Below are positions 11,807 to 23,590 of a stretch of DNA of 64,000 nt, piece by piece. How positions within the stretch are numbered: the stretch's first letter is position 1; each line of letters opens with the position of its first letter. Below the pieces are notes generated by a model, which saw nothing but the letters and a program-made list of their open reading frames with translations, made no database searches and was not told the DNA's origin. Origin of the DNA: Eopsaltria australis (lineage: Eukaryota > Chordata > Aves > Passeriformes > Petroicidae); the NCBI GenBank assembly GCA_034509425.1, contig JAVTVJ010000068.1, forward strand, positions 2,914,001 to 2,978,000. The letters run 5' to 3'. Both the position numbers and the translations under genes were made by a program.

Positions 11807-12769
11807 TTTGATAAACATGGCATGTTAGGGATACAACTGACTTCTTAAAATAATTTGTAGATTATTTTTGGTTTTATTTGTGCACTGAATGTCTTTATTG
11901 GTTTTTGAAATATGAACTGCCTGAGAGATATGGGTAAGCAGATTCCACCAAATGAATAGGCTTCTATGTGTGGAAGGTGCTTGTACAAATCCTGTGGCTT
12001 GGGATCAGTTTTGTCCATTATTGTGCAACTGTTAACTTCTGTATAACCTTAAAAATCAGCCTTTGATTGACCAGAGGTTAGTCACAGAAGAGCTGAATAA
12101 CACCTTGAGTCCAATTAAAATCACTCAGTTATTTTGTCAGGTCTTGTAGCTGCTTGATTTATCAGCATTGCCTTCCATCTTTTCTTCCTTTCTTCTGTTA
12201 TTTCTTGTACCTACCTGTTGTGTTCACAGCTGTTAATGATGGCTGCTTGTTTGTGAGCCATAGCTCACTCTCACCATGAGCTATGATTGCAGACTGCCTC
12301 ACTGATGGTGTTTCTATGACCCTTTGAATTTCCACAATTGTAAATGGCTGTGCTCAGTGCAGTGGGTGATAGTAATTGTACACATAAGTGCTCCAAGATC
12401 CTGAGGCAGACCACAGTATGCTGTCCAATGTCCCTGCTACAGGAGCTCTTTCACAAGGTGTTATCTGTGTCCTTGGCTATCAATTGCTTTAGTCACAGAG
12501 GCCTTGAACTGACACTGGAAGTGCACTGGGAAGGAGTGCAGGATATAGATTGGGTGTGTACCCATGTTCACCTGCTCCAAATAAGGGGAAGCTGCCTGAC
12601 CCTGCAAATGCATTGCTCTCAGACTGAGGATGACAAGACGCCTGTTACACTGCTCCAAAAGCTACAGAATGTTCTGGACACAGGGACAGGAGATGGCAAG
12701 GGCTCTTGAGTTAGGTGAAAAGGTGGACTGTAATCCAGCAAAGTCAGTCTCAGCAGCTTCTTCTAGCAG

Positions 12770-12832
12770 CTAAGGATTTAGAAAATCCATTGGCTGTGGG
12801 GCCAGTAAAGCCCTGGGAGGCTCAGCTTTGTG
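12770..12832 (+). CDS. Exon-like segment (63 nt), probably a pseudo-exon
   Basis: A pyrimidine-rich acceptor (CTTCTTCTAGCAG) and donor GTG|GTGAGTG bracket a segment open in one frame (KDLENPLAVGPVKPWEAQLC). It ends with one base, whereas the next candidate at 13240 needs two, so it does not join the five-exon model downstream. It is listed because its signals are as good as those of the model exons, which shows how easily such segments arise. Confidence 0.12.
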
Positions 12833-13239
12833 GTGAGTGACTTCTGCAGTGCTCATAAGTATCCTGTAGCCAAGAAGCTACATGTGGCTTGTTAGTATCA
12901 GGGATCTTGAGGTTTTCCAGGGTAGTTCTCAAGGATTCAACATTAGATTTGTGAAACTTGAAGCTGACTGAGGAGCTGACTAACAGGGAGGAGAGGGGAA
13001 AAAAACCACAGATGTAGTAGAAGACAAGTGCATTACTTTTTTGTCCTTAATTCACAAGGTGGGTTCCAAAACTGAAAGCCATGTTTGTGGTTTTCTTCTC
13101 AAACCAGGAAGGCAATTGGGTGTCCCAGAGAGTTTGCTGATAAACCTTGTAGTGCTACCTGTGTTTATTCAATTGACTTCAACCTTCCAGCTGCAGTGCC
13201 TGTACTTCTTTTATAGTTGTTGAAGTCCTGCATCTCCAG

Positions 13240-13345
13240 AAGGCAGAGATGGTGTCTAGCCTCTGAGCTAAGCACTCTGGCTGCCTCCAATGACCTTAGA
13301 CCAAACATAGACACAAGCTTAGGTACTTCTGCTGTATATTTAAAG
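13240..13345 (+). CDS. Candidate exon A of a hypothetical five-exon gene
   Basis: The acceptor is CATCTCCAG and the donor AAAG|GTAGGTG. After one base, 35 codons are open (containing LRPNIDTSLGTSAVYLK), ending exactly on a codon boundary, which is the phase the next candidate (13992) requires. Nothing in the peptide is recognised: no signal peptide, membrane segment or domain. The opposite strand is also open here, and the segment has no CpG dinucleotide, which argues for ordinary non-coding DNA. The sequence just after the donor weakly resembles the conserved core of MIR-type SINEs. A start codon and promoter for this gene were not found. It could also be an exon of a long non-coding RNA. 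Confidence 0.2.
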
Positions 13346-13991
13346 GTAGGTGAGAACAAAGTGAAGAAACTGATGCATGGAGAGATCTTTATCTGCAGCT
13401 GTTCTTCCAAAAAACAACACATCTCTCTTTCTTTTAGGTGGCAGTGAAATGAATGTGCCCCCTCTGATTGTCAAATAGCTTGCTGAGTACATCATTTCCT
13501 TAGAAAATGAAACATCTGGGCTTCATTCCCTTCTAAGCCTCAGAGGCTTAATACTTACCCCCATGAGAACAAGCAAACCACTTACCTCTTGTTGACCCTG
13601 AAATCCTGACTCCTGTTTATAGGCCAGCCTCAACATTTTGTTTTTCATTCCAGCTTTTGTATGAGTCCACAGACATTATTTGGCAAGCCATTCTACTGTC
13701 TTAGCCAGGGATACTGCAGCGCTCCAGATACAAATATTTTGGCTAACATAGAGAAAAAAAAATTTAGGGGAACAAATAGCATGTTTGTTGCAGTAGGATT
13801 GACTAATGAAAAAAATTAAGTATTTTGCGTACCATCAGTTTTTTTTACTCCATTTTTCTAGTCATGAATGGGACTCAGCTGCTCTGCAGAATTACCTCCA
13901 TTATGTTATTTCAGTGAGAATGCTCTCCTGGGTTGTTGTTTGCATGGAAACATTGGCTATTGCTCTCTCAGTCTAGTTTGTCCTTGTGCAG
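13346..13991. other. Putative intron between exon candidates A and B
   Basis: Nothing is recognised. It ends in a good pyrimidine tract before the B acceptor (GTTTGTCCTTGTGCAG). Confidence 0.25.
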
Positions 13992-14091
13992 AAGTACCTG
14001 AGCACCCACCACAGTGAAGGTCTTCCTAGGAATGAGGGCATAAGGAGCAAAACAACTTCTCTGAAAAAAACTTACATGAGGGTTGAGGAAG
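13992..14091 (+). CDS. Candidate exon B of a hypothetical five-exon gene
   Basis: A strong acceptor (TTTGTCCTTGTGCAG) and a consensus donor (GAAG|GTGAGT) define a 100-nt segment. Only one frame is open (33 codons, KYLSTHHSEGLPRNEG and onward, lysine-rich, ending RVEE), and it starts on a codon boundary, matching the end of candidate A. It ends with one base, matching the two-base start of candidate C about 6.7 kb away. No domain is recognised. The splice signals are the best evidence; the lack of CpG and of any known homologue keeps confidence low. Confidence 0.25.
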
Positions 14092-17000
14092 GTGAGTCAC
14101 GTTGACCTTGCCTTCAGTATATTCTCAGCTCTCAGCCATGGGATCTGACTATTGGTGATCTATGGGAAGCTGATTTCTGCTTCTGGGCAGGAGAGGTGAA
14201 ATCTGAGTCTTGGAAATGTCATAAGTACTTGTTTATGCATCACATGGTAAATGTGCAGAAAAACCTCTGCATGGAGGTCTGCTCAGGTTTATGGGGATCA
14301 TGCTGATTTATTTGTGTACAGGAGCACCAAGGCAGCTTGGACATGGAAGATTTGTTCTACAGCAGATCTCCAGCAGCCCATCTAGTCCTAGAGTTGTCTG
14401 AGCCAGTGCTCTGGAGTTGGGTTATGCATAGACAACAAAAACCTCAGGAACCTTTGCACTTACAGCGGCACAGAAACCCCAGACAAATGGATCTATCCCT
14501 CAGATTTCCTCCACCAAAAATCCCCAAATTAGAAAAAAAGAGCTTTTCCAGGAGATCCTAGCTGCTTGCAAGCCCAAAGGAGTGGCCTACATGTAACACG
14601 TAGATCCTGTTGATTTGTGAGGCACAAATTCCCACAAATCCTCAAGGCTTCACTTAATCCTTCTCTTGGTCTGAATAAAAGTTGCACAAGAACCTCAGGT
14701 ATGGCAAATACTGATACAGAATAGTGTTGGAAACTCTCAAAATATTTTGACATATCTAAATTAAATGTCTTTATACAGAAACTGGTTTTAGAACACTGGA
14801 AGCAAATGTATTTTCCTTTGAGAATTCATTAATTGCTGCTTCTGGGTCTCATGATCTGGGTTGCATTTGACTGAGACATTCTGAGGATCCTTGAAGGATG
14901 GAAAAATGTGAACTTTTAAAGAAGATGGATATATGTCACACTGCTGGGATGGCTCTTATTGATCCTCTGTCCTTTTCAGCTTTCTGCCACTAGAGTAATT
15001 CTGGTATTGTGTCCTTGGTCTCTGATAAACTTTGTCTATGAAACCTTGGCATCTTTCTTAGAAACCAATCTTAAATGTCTAGAAGCCTGAACTAACCAGG
15101 AACAATGATGATCCCTTGGTGTCTCTCTCAGACTGTTGCTCACTCTTTCTCAAAGCTCTGGCTGTGTGGAGATGCAAGTGGCAAGTGGTCTAGAAAATGG
15201 TAACATTTTGTTACCTTGCTCAAGAAATCAAAACCAGGATGTCTCCATATATGCACATACTTCAGTTTTCTCCTTTGGAACTGTCCTTGGGCTTGGAATG
15301 CCCAGAATCCTCTTTCTGCAGCAATGATATCTCCTTTCCTTCAGGGTTTCTGTTCTGGCATGTAACTATCTTTCTGCCTCCTGTCCTGGACTCATCTCTG
15401 TTTCTATACTTAGATCAAAATCTTCTGTGTCAATTAAAACTTTTATTGGCCTTCTCAGATTATCTAGATCCCCACTCAATAACTCACTGCTTGGTTACTT
15501 CTCTCTTTAAGTTCAGGTTTAGGAAAGCAGCTGAACAGTGTGTTAATGCATATTTTGACCCATGAAAAGTTCATGTGAACAGAGGATGAAAAAATTATAA
15601 TAATTGGAAGAGTTCAGCCATTCTGTTGTTTTCATGCTGACTCCTTCTTTTATGGGGTTTGCCTGGAGATGGAGACAGCCTGAGCAGAATTGGATGAATT
15701 GCTCTGGAAGCTCATAGCCTCTTCCCTAACATTTTCCCTTCTGAAGATTCAGTGAGCTCTTCCATCTTGACACTGTGAATTAAATGTATTTATTGCAGCT
15801 GAAAAGCTCAGGGTCTTCTTGCTGTGGTCTGAGATGTGTGTGAGAAGTTGCTTAGGAGACCTGATGCATGTGCGCAGTCCCACCACATGGCCAGAAGTGA
15901 TGTCTGCATTGCTGTACGCAGTGACCCTGGTAGAGGAGGGACCTTGGTAATGCTCCTAAGGTGCTGCATGGGTGGTTTTATGAGTGACAAGGTTAGCAGT
16001 GAATAACTGCCCAATGTCTCCGTAACAGGTTATGTGGCACATGCTGGCAGAAAGATGGCATCCCTGCTCAGCTATTAGCCCTGAATCACCATCCTTGAGA
16101 ATTTCAGTACAAAATAAAAATGAAGAGGTAAAACAACCAATGGCGACAGAAGAAAAACTCTGTATGTGAAGTGAAATTGCAGTCTTCATGAATTAAACAC
16201 AGGCAATTCATAATATCAAACTGTTTTCAAATTGTATCTACTGAGATTCCACAAATCATTGCATAAAAATTTACAGCCAGTTGCACTGAAATAATAAATA
16301 GGCACAAAGTTTTAATTTCCTGGTCCTTTTATCCACAAAGAACTGAGCATTTAAATGATTACTGACATCATCCTTCATACAATTTCTGCAGAGCAGTCAA
16401 CAAAGAACTAATGACCTGACTACTGTGTTGGATTGGGCCAGCATTCAGTAGTGACCCTAAAGACTGTAAATACTGTAAAAGGCATACAAGTGCATTTTTT
16501 GCCTTTGCAAACGTTTAATGACAAATTGAGGTGCCATTAATTCCCAAATAATTAATTATGAATTGTTCATCCATTCTCTTAATTAAAAAGTTCTTCATGA
16601 GTTTTATCTTCCCTGTTTGGTATCCTATGATTTACTGCTGAAGCATCTCCCTGTTAAAAGAGAGCTTGCTATTTCCAGCGAGACCCCTATAGAATGAATA
16701 ATGAAGTACTTTTTATTAAATGACTGTGAAAATCAAAATCTCACTACCAGTATTTCATGGAAGGTTTATCTTAGAAGAAAGGAGATGCACATGGGATTGA
16801 ACCAGTGTGACAAGAAATCTTCAGCAGCAGAGATGATAATCTGCCTCTACAAAATGAGAGACATGCTGGTGTGATAAATAATACTTGCTTTGAAAAGCAA
16901 ATGCAATACTTGCTCATTCAATTTCCCTGGCTTGAATGCACACATAGTCTTGCCAAACAAACCAGCTATTGCTTCACTTCTGTTATGTTTTATTATACTT

Positions 17001-20000
17001 ATTGTATGCTGTACCCAGATATAGCATCAAGCTGCCATACACACCATACAGACACCAGATACACAAACCAGCCATGAATATGAGCACTGCCCTGTTGTGG
17101 AAAAGGAGAGAGAGATTATTATTTGTACTCTAAGTAGTTGGAAGGTGTTCAAATGCTGCTGTAATGGATGCAATATGACACAAGTAGATAGATCCAGAGG
17201 TAGTTCCAGAGATTTATTCCTGAGAACATAATTCTAGTTTACACGTCAGCATTCTGTGATACACTTTAAAAAAAGAAAAAAAGCTTCTGCACTTGCATTG
17301 TTATTTTACAGGTTTATGGGGTCATTATAAAACTCCTTCATCAAGACTTTTTTTGCTGTATTTAGAATACTATTCCTAGGAAGTAACAATTTGTGAGAGT
17401 ACAAACAGTGAAAATCCTCTCAGAATATTTTTGGCTGGCTTAGCTTGTAAAGAATTACCAAGGATTATTTTATTACTATTGATTTAATGGTGTTATGTTT
17501 TCAGAAGATATTTTCATGAATGAATGCAGCCATATTTCTAGGTTTTATCCTTTTTCAGAACAGCTAGGACCCATTCTTACTTTGAACAATATGGAGGCCA
17601 TGCTGTCACCACCTAAAATTATGACAGTTTGCATAGAATCTTTGCAGTACAGCATTAATCCTCAGGTAAGGTAGCACATTTCCTTCCAGCTGCAGTTTCT
17701 TGAACCTGATGACATTTGCTCTCCCTGTTTCAGAAGCTGTATGGGTGAGCCAGTCCTGAGGATTGGTCAGGAGAAAGCAAAGAGAAGCAGCATGTCTACT
17801 TGCAAGTGTGAGTGTGAGAGGAGGAAAAGGCAGCAGTGTGACAGCATATTCATAGGGCAGCAGTAGGGGATGGCAACTGTTGGTGCTCTGTGCCAAGGTC
17901 AGAGCTATTTGAGTATGATATGATCCTCAGAACAGTTTGTCCTACCACACACAGCTGCTTGCTTGAAAATAAATAATTTTTGAAGCATCAGTCTAGTTCC
18001 AGCCCCATGAGTTGTTAACAGGATACAGCCTGCACTACACACCTTTACTATCTTTGTATCCAGGAGTTGCTGGGGCTGTGTGGCCTAAGGATACCTCTGA
18101 TCACTTTATTGATTAGAAGAAAGACTGCCACTTTGACATCCTTTCGTGCCGTTGCAAAGGATGGGTGCAGCTGCAGTGAAGGTGGGGTAGTGGTGATCAC
18201 TGTGCTGACCACACTCACTGTGCTGAGCAGTGATAATGCACAGGGCTGCTACCTCTCCCTGGCCATCAATCCAGCCTGGAGGTGGACAGTCCTACTGCTT
18301 CCAAAGGACTTTTTACTTCTCTCAAAGGGACCCTGACCATTGTTTCTGGAAATAGTGGGATGTGAAAATGGCCAAGGTGGGCCATCACCCACTCTCTTGT
18401 TGGGTGAGGTTCTTCCAAGTGAGACAGTGCTTCTGCTACAGCATCTCCTATGGTTACAAAATGGAGGCCCCAAAGTTGAGTTTCAAAAGCAGAATTCTAG
18501 GGTGCTGCTCTGACTTCCCTGAAGACATGTTCTTCCTAGAGTCTGTATTGCAGCACACCTTTCTAGGTGAAAAAGTGCTGTACAGGTTTTGTAACATCTT
18601 CACAGACTTCCTTAAACTTTTCCAATAAAAATGCTGGTAAAACCAGAAAAACTACATGCAAATCATTGTATCATAAAGTTTTAAGAGATTAATTTCTTCC
18701 CCTTTCACTCCTTTCCTCTCATTTATCTTGTTACTATTCTCATTGCTCTAGAATTCATGAAAATCTGTAATTTGGTATTTTTCATTTTGAAATAGAATGC
18801 TCTGTCTTTTCTTGGCATCTAAATACTATTCAAAATTCATTGTCTTACATTGTCTGGGCATTGCTCGTAAGACATTACATTTTTGAAACTCTCAAGACAT
18901 ATAGCCTTCAAATTTTTTAGTTTAGATGAATTTTGGCTCATTATATCTTCCTAGAATAGATTTAACTGAGATCACAATGTCTTCATTATCTAGTAATGAT
19001 TACAGAAGTCTTTCCTTAGCACATTAATACAAGTAACAGTCTTTGACACATTTATAAGAGTTATCAACTAATGAGATACAGTTTTCATGTGTATACAACC
19101 GGGCCACATTTCATCAACCTTCATTAAACAAGAAAAACAGAAGGAGCACAAATCTAGTTGGGTTGTGCTGATGCACAGCCAGAATTTTTTCTCGTAATAC
19201 TTCGTCCCTCTGCTACTTCAGGAATTTTGATGACAGAGCTTAGAAGATAATAAGATAAAGTATATTAAATGACAAAACTTTTAAAAATGATTGTGAATAG
19301 CAGTTCTATTTAAAATGTCCAAGGTGTGAGTGGGGCATTGAGGGGCAGCATAGGTGTTGGGTGGTGGTGGCAAGGGCACATTTCTGCTGGGGGATGTTGG
19401 TGTAGCTGGTAGGGCACACCAGGAGTGGAAGAAGAAAGGGATAAGCCCCAGTGATATGTGGAAAAAAAAATTTTTTTTTGAGTAACCTGAATAGATGTAG
19501 AAGGAGCTGGCTAAAAAGTGAGATGTTTAGACCTGGGTGAGGCCAAGTGCCACGAATCCTCCAGGAAGCTACAGTCCTGACAGGGATGCAGAGAGTTGGG
19601 ATAGACAGGGTTGGCATGGCTTGCACTGTAAGGATTTGTTTGAAAAAAAAGAGATAATAGTTGCTACATTTGAGAGGGCAGGGAGAGACGAGCAGTTTGG
19701 AGGGGCAGAAGCATAAGCCTGAATAAAGGTACCTATATGTATAAATGAGGTGAAAGCAGGAAGGTAGACAAGCTAACACAAGGAAAGGGGAAGGGGACCC
19801 TGATGTAAGTATTGCATAACTTTGGAAATGCAGTTGTCACCTCTTTAAAGTTGTTGCTGTAACTGAAAAAGTAATAGTATGTTAGCTTTCGTCACTTCTT
19901 TTTTGAGACACATTTTGACAACAACTGGATTTCAGAGGTTTAATTTCTTTAAACTGGGAATCTCACTGCTATCTTTTTGTACTTTTCTAAAATATCCAGT

Positions 20001-20783
20001 CCTTATGTAGGCTTCTATATGTCAAAGACAAAGTATCTTTCAACTCACATTGACAACAGAAAATTTTCAGCTCTGATGTCATTCAAACAAATTATTGAAT
20101 GACCCTCAACAACAGTGGTCATAAAATATTCCATCTGGACCCAGCTGTTTCCTTGACCATGAACAACAGAGCTTTCATGATCACGCTCCATAACAGAACA
20201 AATAAGGTGCACAGGGAACTACAAGAAATAATGATATTAAAGAAGGAAAATCTTTATTTTTCAAAGCCTTGAAAGTGCTTGAAAACTGTGTGATATATAG
20301 CTAATATTTAAATACCCTCAAACTAAGCCTTCTCTGAGGATTGCATCAATTTGTGTTCCTAGTCCAGGACTCTCACAAATAGACAAAAAATCCAAGATGA
20401 TTCTAGATGGGAGAAAACATTTTACAAAATATCCATGGGAACAGCTTTCAGTCTGGGTAAAGAGGAAGAAGACGTTGATGCAATTATCATTTGATTTTTT
20501 CTGTGTTCTGCCTTCTGGTTTCTAAAGAGTTTCTTTGCAACTGAGACATTATTGGGGCAGAATTGATAAAGTCTGACTGTTTCAAAGCAAACAAACTTGG
20601 GGAATTTCTGTTGCAGAAGTTTTTGTGGATGTTTTTTGTTTCTTATGTTTTTTTCTAGTAAAGGCATTTCAGACTAAAATGTCATGATTCCTTTTTGTGG
20701 ATTAACAAACCCATAGCAATTCAATTAAATGATTACAGTTCCCGGCAAGAACATGCTGGTAGGTTTTTTTGTGTTTCAATCAG
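14092..20783. other. Putative intron; AT-rich DNA with a candidate conserved element
   Basis: No gene or transposon is recognised in about 6.7 kb. The region 16480-16760 is rich in homeodomain-type TAATTA sites and looks like a conserved non-coding element. The segment 19310-19800 is purine-rich with a 157-codon minus-strand open frame of low complexity, not called as a gene. Confidence 0.35.
16480..16760. promoter_or_regulatory. Candidate conserved non-coding element (homeodomain-site cluster)
   Basis: Several TAATT/AATTA cores occur within about 100 bases (for example AATAATTAATTATGAATTG), followed by CTTAATTAAAAAG. Runs of this type, AT-rich but not simple-repeat, are typical of deeply conserved vertebrate enhancers. 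Inference from texture only. Confidence 0.3.
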
Positions 20784-20943
20784 GCATAATCAGGCATTAC
20801 AGCAAACACTTGCAAGATAATCTGCTTCAGAGCAGTAAAATAAAGCAGAAATCATCCCCATCAGAATATTGTGCAACACAACCTGTTTTATTGGCATTAC
20901 CTATAGCAGCAGTTGAAGCTTATTTAGAAGTGCAAATGGGAAG
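20784..20943 (+). CDS. Candidate exon C of a hypothetical five-exon gene
   Basis: The acceptor follows a long T-rich tract (TTTTTTTGTGTTTCAATCAG) and the donor is GGAAG|GTGAGTT. Between them 52 complete codons are open in one frame, with two bases at each end. The peptide begins IIRHYSKHLQDN, and its C-terminal half, around LLALPIAAVEAYLEV, is moderately hydrophobic. It joins candidate B (one base over) and candidate D (one base first) in phase. The long open frame with two strong sites makes this the best single exon of the model, but it contains no CpG and the protein is unknown. Confidence 0.28.
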
Positions 20944-21956
20944 GTGAGTTATGTTAGATGTTGGAATACCTGGGTCATTTCCAAATGCTGCAGTGCAGAG
21001 GAATGGCTCTGACTGCGTTCTGTCAAGGCCTGGGTTTTACTTTTGTTTACAGTGTGTGATTATTACAAAAAAAAAAATCTCCATTTGCTCCAGGTAAACA
21101 CATCATTTGTTCTGAAGAGCTCAAATTTTCCACCCAAGCAGGCGATTTCCTTAATAAATATTTTATTTACTTTGGCAAACATCAACATCTAAATGGCAAT
21201 CCCTCTACATCTATAAAAAGCACAGCAACTCAGGGCTTGTTTTTCTCCTATGTGCCCTCCTGGACCTATCCTACTTTTCCCCCTCTGTTCTTGCTTTGCT
21301 TCTCTTAGTAATAACTTCTATGACTTCTGGCTCCTCAGAAAACGAGGCTTATCCCACAGATGTTTCTGTCTGCTCTTTAAAGAGGGAGTAGAGGCCATGG
21401 TCAGATGGCCAATACAGAGCATCCTCCTGAGCAAACTGCCTTGACTGCAAACTGTCCCCTGGAGCATGGAGGCATTTGAGAACAGAGATGCTGATGAAAA
21501 CAGCACAGCTGAATGCTTCCTTGGAAGTGGGAACACTGAAAACTGGCTGGATCAGTCTGGTTGGAAATAAGGTTGACATCCCCGAGGGCATCAGTCCCCA
21601 CTCTTTTGTGGTGTCATTTACACAGGGTGTAGAAGAGTGTAGAATACTGAGGAGCTGAATTTCTTCCTCCTAATACTTATGAATATCAGAAAATCAGAGT
21701 AAAGCCTTTATTACTTTATCACATTAGATAAACCATTGTGCTCTGAACCATTTTTTGCTTTGCTTTCTGGTGATAATTACAGTAAGAAGGTGGTGATGGA
21801 AAACTGCCTGTAGCATTTTTCTCCCTTTCTTTTTTTTTTCCTTCTCTTTATTTAGCACCTTTCTACAAACACTGATATTGCATGGTGAATTTTAAACAGC
21901 CAAAGAAAGGCTTATTTAGCATAGGAAAGATCAACAGAAAAGTAGTTGTGTGGCAG
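20944..21956. other. Putative intron between exon candidates C and D
   Basis: No element is recognised. Overlapping short open frames on both strands at 21318-21658 have no domain and look accidental. Confidence 0.25.
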
Positions 21957-22127
21957 GATAATATATATCTGTTCAATAAATGCTCAGCCAAGGGTCCTGT
22001 CTGCATGTGGAAGAGCAGTAGGTGGAGACACTGAGAGTTCAAAAATCAAAAAAGATCCTCTGAAGGTTGCAGAGCACAACTTCTTGAAGGCCAAGGAGTG
22101 TTTTCTCCCCAGCTCTGCACAACAACT
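21957..22127 (+). CDS. Candidate exon D of a hypothetical five-exon gene
   Basis: An acceptor (TTGTGTGGCAG, weak pyrimidine tract) and donor (AACT|GTAAGAG) enclose 56 open codons with one base before and two after. The peptide starts IIYICSINAQPR and ends FLPSSAQQ, with a lysine-rich middle (SSKIKKDPLKVAEHNFLKAK). The one-base start completes the AG left by candidate C, and the two-base end is completed by candidate E. No domain or family is recognised. Retention of intron D as coding would end at a TAA two bases past the donor. Confidence 0.22.
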
Positions 22128-22344
22128 GTAAGAGTGGTAGTAACCCTAATAAAATATTTCTGAAATACAATTTGAAAGAGAACGTGAGGAGCTGTGTTTA
22201 CCCGCTGTGCATTTTTTTAATAGCATTTCACTTCTCCCATGAGTACAGAAGTAAATAATTCTCTTTCTTTCTTGGTGTTGGATTTCATTTTGTGTACTCC
22301 CTAAAGAGGGAGTTCAATTTTATCTTAATAAAATTTTGACTTGA

Positions 22345-22362
22345 GGACTCCATATGGAGTCC
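22345..22362. repeat. Perfect 18-bp palindrome
   Basis: GGACTCCATATGGAGTCC reads the same on both strands. Perfect palindromes of this length are unusual in ordinary sequence; it could be a dimer-binding site or a chance fold-back. Confidence 0.7.
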
Positions 22363-23369
22363 AAAGTACTTAGTGTTCTCAAGAGTTGATCTGAAATAAA
22401 CCAAATGAAATAAAGATGACCACACAAATAGTCTTGTGACACATTCAGCTGACATTTTTTCTGGTTTTGATTTAATTTCTTGTAAAAACTCTGACCATAC
22501 AGCCAGAACTCAGCACTGCAATAAATGCCAGTATCTTGCACTCTCGAGCAGTGGCTTGGGGCAGAAATTCATGACCTCTGCTCTTCAAGAGCAGAAATGA
22601 GGCCAGGTACAACTCTTAAAACTGGAGCAATAGAGATTCCAGCTGAATCTCCATCAGTTAATGGGAGCTGCCTGCGAGTGCTGCCTGGTGTTGCTGCATG
22701 ACTTGGGTCACTGCATCCCCCCTCCTCTCCAATTCAAGCTGCTGAGTGCCAACTGATTATCCTTGCTGACTTTTGAACCATAACTCGAAACTTTTGGATG
22801 GTGTTAGCTGAAATGCTCCTGAACTATACCAGAGATCATTAACAATTTAATGGGGCAAAGAATGGAGCCTAGCAGCGTTCAACCTGAAATGTGCCTTGGT
22901 GCTGTTTGATTTACAAGAATAGGCATGGCCTTTCTGACTTTCTGCTCTTCACCATTAAATGCCTCATCAGTTGTATGTTGGATTTATTTGGCCATGCTTT
23001 ACTTCTAAACTCAGGAACTCCCTGCTCTGTTTCTTTTCCCACAGACATGGCTCTTTTTCTCATACCCCTAACCCCAGTTCACCTGTTCTCTTTCTACTTT
23101 GACAACTTCTTTAGCAATTGTTGAAGGAAGAAAATAATTTTTCCCACATCCCTTGAGGTATTGCCATGACCCATGGATGAAAACCTGAACTCTGCTCTTC
23201 ATTCACCAGCTGTTGCCTGATTCTCAGTATATGAGAATGCTGCAAAACTCATATTTTTCCTTTCTTCTCTGGTGCTACTAAATGGGAGGCTAAAAAAGGC
23301 AGAAACGTATCTTTTATTTAGGCTAACATTTTTTAATGCTGATTAGACTCATCCAGAGTGAAAGACAAG

Positions 23370-23590
23370 CTCCCTTCTAGGACTTTAAATAAATAATGGC
23401 ATGCAGTGGCCCAGCCCATCATCATCAAACACACTTTCATAGAGGGTTGTGAACTCCATACTGGCCTCATTAAAGCTGTGAAAACTCCATCAGTGATTAT
23501 GTTTCTGTGTAATGATTTAATTGAATTGTCTTATTGCTGGAGCTTGTCATTATGCCAGTGATTTTCATGATGACTTCCTAAACTCACAGA
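23370..23590. promoter_or_regulatory. Candidate conserved non-coding element
   Basis: A non-repetitive AT-rich block with several homeodomain-type cores (GTAATGATTTAATTGAATTG) and a TCATTATGCC motif. The texture matches known vertebrate developmental enhancers. No alignment was possible. Confidence 0.28.

Larger units (their letters stand above)
6726..12769. other. AT-rich intergenic or intronic DNA, no supported gene
   Basis: No transposon family is recognised. Two points stand out: a CpG-retaining block at about 10468-10680 and a perfect short inverted repeat at 9334-9351. A 165-codon minus-strand open frame (11021-11518) and a 121-codon plus-strand frame (12344-12709) have no recognised domain and no supporting splice pattern, so they are not called as genes. 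11764-11806 is a T/G low-complexity tract. Confidence 0.4.

Noticed and set aside
12344..12709. 121-codon plus-strand open frame
   Set aside because: No motif recognised and no donor in frame near its end; left as an unassigned frame.
13346..13400. Weak similarity to the MIR SINE core (GAAGAAACTGATGCATGGAGAG)
   Set aside because: Only about 25 bases and no flanking MIR landmarks; cannot be supported by eye.
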